Shown: in pieces, positions 6,510 through 10,000 of the stretch
Position numbering within the stretch: position 1 is the first letter of the stretch
How the letters are laid out: every line of letters begins with the position of its first letter
Origin: Magnetospirillum sp.
GTDB lineage: Bacteria; Pseudomonadota; Alphaproteobacteria; Rhodospirillales; Magnetospirillaceae
Direction of reading: 5' to 3'
NCBI GenBank assembly: GCA_020217035.1
Contig: JAIWOG010000226.1
Location: 1 to 10,000, forward strand
DNA length: 10,000 nt
Translations under genes and position numbers: made by a program
Notes under the pieces: model-generated
Told to the model about the DNA's origin: nothing
What the model saw: only the letters and a program-made list of their open reading frames with translations
The model's database searches: none

Positions 6510-8024
6510 TTATTTCTCGGCGTTGGCCCCGTGCTTCCAGCGCAGCACCGGCTGGCGGGCGGCCTGGGTTTCGTCCAGACGGCGGCGCGGGGTCAGGCGC
6601 GGCGCCGCCTTGAAGTCGTCGGCGTCACCAGCCTTGGCCTTGGCGGCCAAGGCACGGACCACCTTGATGAAGCCGTCCAGGGTTTCCTTGGATTCGGTTT
6701 CGGTGGGTTCCATCAACAGGGCGCCATGCACCACCAGCGGGAAGTACATGGTCATGGGGTGGAAGCCTTCGTCGATCAGCATCTTGGCAAAATCCAAGGT
6801 GGTGACCCCGGTATCCTTCAGGAAGCGGTCGTCGAACAGGCATTCGTGCATGCATGGGCCGTCGAAGGACGCGCTCAGCACGTCCTTCAACGACGCCAGC
6901 AGGTAATTGGCGTTGAGCACCGCGTCGGACGACGCCTGGCGCAGGCCGTCCGAGCCCATGGACAGGATATAGGCCAAAGCGCGGACGAAGACGCCGAACT
7001 GGCCGTGATAGCCCTTGACCCGCCCAAAGGGCTTGGCGCCCGGCGCCTGTTCGGCGTGTTCCACCAGTTCCAGCCCGTCCTTGCCATGCACCACGAAGGG
7101 CAAGGGCGCGTAAGGGGCCAGCTTTTCCGACAGCACGGTGGGGCCGGCACCGGGACCGCCGCCGCCATGGGGGGTGGAAAAGGTCTTGTGCAGGTTGATG
7201 TGCATGGCGTCGACGCCAAGGTCGGCCACCTTCACCCTTCCGACGATGGCGTTGTAATTGGCGCCGTCGCAGTAAAAGAAGGCACCGGCTTGATGGGTGG
7301 CCTGGGCGATCTCGACGATTTCATCCTCGAACAGGCCGCAGGTGTTGGGATTGGTCACCATGATGCAGGCGACGTCAGGCCCCAGTTTGGCCTTCAGCGC
7401 CGCCACATCGACGCGGCCGCGTTCGGTGGCCGGCACCGGATCGACGGTGTAGCCGCACATGGCCGCCGTCGCCGGATTGGTGCCGTGGGCCGATTCGGGC
7501 ACCAACACGCGGGTGCGGTGCGATTCCCCATGGTCGTCGTGATAGGCGCGGATGGCCATCAGGCCGCACCATTCGCCATGGGCGCCGGCGGCCGGGCTCA
7601 TGGCCACCGCCGGCATGCCGGTCAGCCCCTTCAGCCACTGGGTCAAGGTGTCGATGACCTGCAACGCGCCTTGCACGGTGGATTTCGGCTGGAAGGGGTG
7701 CAGATCGGCCAGGCCAGGCAGGCGGGCCATCTTTTCCGACAGTCGCGGATTGTGCTTCATGGTGCACGACCCCAGCGGATAAAAGCCGGAATCGATGCCG
7801 TAATTCTTTTGGCTGAGCCGCGTGTAGTGGCGCACCACCTGGGGCTCGGACAGGTCGGGCAGGCCGATGGCGCCCTTGCGGGCCAAGCCGCCCAGGCGGT
7901 CCTCGTCGATGGGGCCGCAATCGTCAACGTCGGTGCCGACGCGGCCGGGACAACCCTGTTCGAAGATCAGCGGCTCTTCCAGATGTAGGCCGCGATTGCC
8001 GGAAAACGTGGTGATCTCGGCCAT
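6510..8024 (-). CDS. gcvPB: Glycine dehydrogenase (decarboxylating) subunit 2
   Basis: This is the PLP-binding half of the two-subunit P protein of the glycine cleavage system. With GcvPA it decarboxylates glycine and passes the aminomethyl group to the lipoyl arm of GcvH, in the cytoplasm. The 504-residue length fits the family. The PLP lysine is Lys280 in HINLHKTFSTPHGGGG, and the glycine-rich loop after it is intact. Other family segments include DSGFYPLGSCTMKHNP (78-93), SAHGTNPATAAMCGY (178-192) and VTNPNTCGLFE (223-233). The last 35 or so residues form a basic, probably flexible tail. The ATG at 8024 is one base after the gcvPA stop, with GAGGTG 7 bases upstream inside the end of gcvPA. 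It is the last gene of the gcvT-gcvH-gcvPA-gcvPB operon and converges with the zinc-ribbon gene. Nothing appears broken. Confidence 0.97.
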   Translation of the reverse strand: MAEITTFSGNRGLHLEEPLIFEQGCPGRVGTDVDDCGPIDEDRLGGLARKGAIGLPDLSEPQVVRHYTRLSQKNYGIDSGFYPLGSCTMKHNPRLSEKMARLPGLADLHPFQPKSTVQGALQVIDTLTQWLKGLTGMPAVAMSPAAGAHGEWCGLMAIRAYHDDHGESHRTRVLVPESAHGTNPATAAMCGYTVDPVPATERGRVDVAALKAKLGPDVACIMVTNPNTCGLFEDEIVEIAQATHQAGAFFYCDGANYNAIVGRVKVADLGVDAMHINLHKTFSTPHGGGGPGAGPTVLSEKLAPYAPLPFVVHGKDGLELVEHAEQAPGAKPFGRVKGYHGQFGVFVRALAYILSMGSDGLRQASSDAVLNANYLLASLKDVLSASFDGPCMHECLFDDRFLKDTGVTTLDFAKMLIDEGFHPMTMYFPLVVHGALLMEPTETESKETLDGFIKVVRALAAKAKAGDADDFKAAPRLTPRRRLDETQAARQPVLRWKHGANAEK

Positions 8025-8025
8025 G

Positions 8026-9375
8026 TCACAGCACCTCGTTCAGGGCGGAGACCAGGGCCTCCATGTCGTCTGGGGTATTGGTCTCGGTGGCGGCCAGCAG
8101 CAGCACCGGGCGCAGTTCCGGCCAATGGGGATAGAAGCGCGAGGCGGCGACGCCGCCCAAAATGCCCATGGCCGCCAGCTTTTCCACCACGTCCGCCGCG
8201 TCCACCTCGTCGCCCAGGTAAAGCGAGAACTCGTTGAAATAGCTTTGGCTGATCACCTTGGCGCCGGTGACCCGGCGCAGGGCTTGCTCCAGCCGCACGG
8301 CGTTCGCGTGGTTCAACTTGGCCAGCCGTGTCAGGCCGGTTTCGCCCAGCAGCGACAGATGCATGGTGAAGGCCAGGGCGCACAGGCCGGAATTGGTGCA
8401 GATGTTGGACGTCGCCTTTTCGCGGCGGATGTGCTGCTCGCGGGTGGACAGCGTCAGCACGAAACCGCGCTTGCCGTCCTGGTCGACGGTCTGGCCGCAC
8501 AGGCGGCCGGGCATCTGGCGCACATATTTGTCCCGGGTGGCGAACAGGCCCAGGCCGGGACCGCCGAATTGCAGGCCCATGCCCAAGCTTTGCCCTTCGC
8601 CGACGACGATGTCGGCGCCCATGGCGCCGGGCGGCGTGATCAGGCCCAAGCTCACCGGCTCGGTGACCGCCACCACCAGCAACGCGCCCACGTCGTGGCA
8701 GGCGTCGGCCAGTTGGGTCAGGTCGCGGATGCCGCCGAAGAAGCCGGGATTTTGCACCACCACGCAAGCGGTCTGGGAATCGACCCGGCCCATCAGGTCT
8801 TCCAGACCGAAGGGGTCCGGCGCCAGGCTTTCCAACTCCAGGCCCAGATGCTTGGTCACCGTCGCGGTGGTTTCCACGTAATGGGGATGCAAGCTGCCCG
8901 ACAGGATGATCTTTTTCTTGCGGGTGACGCGGGCCGCCATGACGGCGGCCTCGGCGCAGGCGGTGGCGCCGTCATACATCGACGCGTTGGCCACCTCCAT
9001 GCCGGTCAGCAGACACACCTGCGACTGGAACTCGAACAGATATTGCAGGGTGCCTTGCGACACTTCCGGCTGATAGGGGGTGTAGCTGGTCAGGAACTCG
9101 CCCCGGGTCAGCAACTGGTCCACGGTGGCCGGCACATGGTGGCGGTAGATGCCGGCACCGATGAAGAACGGCGCACAGCCGGCCGACAGATTGTGGCCGG
9201 CCATGCGGGTAAACGCGCGTTCCACCGCCATTTCCGATAGCCCGGCGGGCAAATCCACCGGCTGGTCCAGACGGGCGGCGGCGGGGACGTCCCGGAACAG
9301 GGAGTCCACGTCCTTGGCGCCGATGGCCGCCAGCATGGCGCGGCGGTCGGCATCGGTATGGGGCAGATAGCGCAT
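8026..9375 (-). CDS. gcvPA: Glycine dehydrogenase (decarboxylating) subunit 1
   Basis: This is the first subunit of the split glycine cleavage P protein and the partner of GcvPB. It corresponds to the N-terminal half of the single-chain enzyme. It has the aminotransferase fold, but no PLP lysine of its own is expected or seen. The 449-residue length is usual. Recognisable segments include the N-terminal [10 protein letters not shown] (2-11), an [10 protein letters not shown] segment (about 70-79), [18 protein letters not shown] (about 94-111), the Asn-Ala-Ser-Met-Tyr-Asp segment soon after, and a TSNICTN motif in the second half. The ATG at 9375 is 13 bases after the gcvH stop, with AAGGGA 9 bases upstream. 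The stop is one base before gcvPB. This placement is typical of organisms with the two-chain P protein. No truncation or frameshift is seen. Confidence 0.96.
   Translation of the reverse strand: MRYLPHTDADRRAMLAAIGAKDVDSLFRDVPAAARLDQPVDLPAGLSEMAVERAFTRMAGHNLSAGCAPFFIGAGIYRHHVPATVDQLLTRGEFLTSYTPYQPEVSQGTLQYLFEFQSQVCLLTGMEVANASMYDGATACAEAAVMAARVTRKKKIILSGSLHPHYVETTATVTKHLGLELESLAPDPFGLEDLMGRVDSQTACVVVQNPGFFGGIRDLTQLADACHDVGALLVVAVTEPVSLGLITPPGAMGADIVVGEGQSLGMGLQFGGPGLGLFATRDKYVRQMPGRLCGQTVDQDGKRGFVLTLSTREQHIRREKATSNICTNSGLCALAFTMHLSLLGETGLTRLAKLNHANAVRLEQALRRVTGAKVISQSYFNEFSLYLGDEVDAADVVEKLAAMGILGGVAASRFYPHWPELRPVLLLAATETNTPDDMEALVSALNEVL
8032..8037 (-). promoter_or_regulatory. Shine-Dalgarno sequence for gcvPB within gcvPA
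   Basis: GAGGTG on the minus strand lies in the last codons of gcvPA, 7 bases before the gcvPB ATG at 8024. With only one base between the genes, this suggests coupled synthesis of two subunits that act together in one enzyme. Confidence 0.65.
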
Positions 9376-9388
9376 GGGCGACAGTCCC

Positions 9389-9763
9389 TTATTCCAGACC
9401 GGCGACGTATTCGTCGTAGGCGGCGCGGTCCATCAGCTCTTCCAACTCGGCGGGGTTGGACAATTCCAGCTTGAAGAACCAGCCGTCGCCTTCCGGGCTT
9501 TCATTGACCAGGGCGGGCTGGCCGGCCAGGGTCTCGTTGCCGGCGGTCACCGTACCGGACACCGGCGAATAGACTTCCGACGCCGCCTTGACCGATTCGA
9601 CCACCGCGGCATCGCCGCCCTTGGTGACCTTGCGGCCCTTCTCCGGCACTTCGGCGTAGACGATGTCGCCCAAGGCTTTTTGGGCGTAATCGGTGATGCC
9701 GACGGTTCCCACCGAACCATCGACGCTGATCCATTCATGGTCCTTGGTGAAGTACATGGTCAT
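9389..9763 (-). CDS. gcvH: Glycine cleavage system H protein
   Basis: This small lipoyl-carrier protein shuttles the aminomethyl group from the P protein to GcvT and is then reoxidised by dihydrolipoamide dehydrogenase. The 124-residue product has the full H-protein fold. The family start YFTKDHEW is at 4-11, and [14 protein letters not shown] at 22-35. The lipoylation site is Lys59 in [17 protein letters not shown]. The C-terminal [10 protein letters not shown] segment is present. ATG at 9763 (MTMYFTK) is chosen because AAGGG lies 9 bases upstream. The ATG two codons later (9757) is a possible alternative. It sits 5 bases after gcvT and 13 before gcvPA. It could be confused only with a stand-alone lipoate-relay H-like protein, which the operon context makes unlikely. 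Confidence 0.97.
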   Translation of the reverse strand: MTMYFTKDHEWISVDGSVGTVGITDYAQKALGDIVYAEVPEKGRKVTKGGDAAVVESVKAASEVYSPVSGTVTAGNETLAGQPALVNESPEGDGWFFKLELSNPAELEELMDRAAYDEYVAGLE

Positions 9764-9768
9764 GACTT

Positions 9769-10000
9769 TCAGCCCTTGTAGTAGGAATGGGGAACGAAAG
9801 GCAGCAAGGCGACATGGGCGTCCAGCGCCTTGCCGCGCACCACCAATTTCACCGGCATGCCGGGAACGGCGAAGCCACGGGGCACATAACCCATGGCGAC
9901 CGGGCCGTCGGCCGAGGGGCCGAAACCACCCGAGGTGATTTCCCCCAACGGCGTGCCGTCCACGTCGGTGATCTCGGTATGGGCGCGGGCCGGCGCCCGG
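9769..10000 (-). CDS. gcvT: Glycine cleavage T protein, aminomethyltransferase (3' part)
   Basis: This is the C-terminal end of the tetrahydrofolate-dependent aminomethyltransferase. The enzyme releases ammonia from the H-protein-bound intermediate and forms 5,10-methylene-THF. About 77 residues are visible; the frame stays open to the window edge, so the start and the folate-binding domain lie beyond base 10000. The visible part matches the C-terminal barrel domain of GcvT: GTPLGEITSGGFGPS, then a PVAMGYVP segment, the VKLVVRGKALDA strand, and the closing LPFVPHSYYKG, which is a strong family signature. The TGA stop is 5 bases before gcvH. Any promoter, or a glycine riboswitch for the operon, would lie upstream of gcvT, outside this window. 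Confidence 0.93.
   Translation of the reverse strand, partial: RAPARAHTEITDVDGTPLGEITSGGFGPSADGPVAMGYVPRGFAVPGMPVKLVVRGKALDAHVALLPFVPHSYYKG

Noticed and set aside
6531..7988. A 485-codon open frame on the + strand opposite gcvPB
   Set aside because: It lies entirely antisense to a well-conserved enzyme. It encodes a Gly/His/Gln/Ala-rich sequence without recognisable domains, as expected for the shadow of a GC-rich gene.
7867..9240. A 457-codon open frame on the + strand opposite gcvPA
   Set aside because: It is antisense to gcvPA and the start of gcvPB, with low-complexity composition and no family motif; a codon-bias shadow.

Overview
The window is ordinary, densely packed chromosomal DNA from a GC-rich alphaproteobacterium. 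The protein sequences, the split glycine decarboxylase P-protein and the ftsE-ftsX-ydcF-plsC gene order together suggest a Rhodospirillales member, with a Magnetospirillum-like organism as my best guess. The genus is an inference from general family resemblance and was not tested by any search. No mobile element, CRISPR array, tRNA, rRNA or phage gene was seen, and no gene has base or codon use that looks foreign.

Region 1 (1-2355, + strand) is the end of a 2-oxoglutarate dehydrogenase locus. It holds the 3' part of sucB/odhB (E2, dihydrolipoyl succinyltransferase), a GC-rich hairpin that looks like a terminator, then a complete lpdA (E3, dihydrolipoamide dehydrogenase). A long stem-loop with an A-tract on one side and a T-tract on the other sits between lpdA and the convergent plsC, and probably stops transcription in both directions.

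Region 2 (2432-5371, - strand) is a tight cell-envelope operon, in transcription order ftsE, ftsX, a YdcF/DUF218 membrane protein and a PlsC-family acyltransferase. Junctions are a 4-base ATGA overlap, a 5-base gap and a 4-base GTGA overlap, so translational coupling is likely. FtsE (ATPase) and FtsX (four-helix membrane protein) form the divisome-associated complex that controls peptidoglycan hydrolases. PlsC acts in phospholipid synthesis. The YdcF protein is of unknown function.

Region 3 (5491-6433, + strand) is a single gene read divergently from ftsE. Its product has an N-terminal MJ0042-type zinc ribbon, an acidic linker, one membrane helix and a DUF3426-like C-terminal domain. A plausible sigma70-type promoter precedes it and a strong intrinsic terminator follows it.

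Region 4 (6510-10000, - strand) is a glycine cleavage operon, in transcription order gcvT (only its 3' end is in the window), gcvH, gcvPA and gcvPB, with gaps of 5, 13 and 1 bases. The E3 enzyme that reoxidises the H-protein lipoyl arm is the kind of protein encoded by lpdA in region 1, so both ends of the window belong to lipoamide-dependent metabolism.

I found no previously undescribed system. The observations most worth a second look are the divergent zinc-ribbon gene beside ftsEX, the coupled ftsEX-ydcF-plsC layout, the bidirectional terminator, and the terminator placed between sucB and lpdA.
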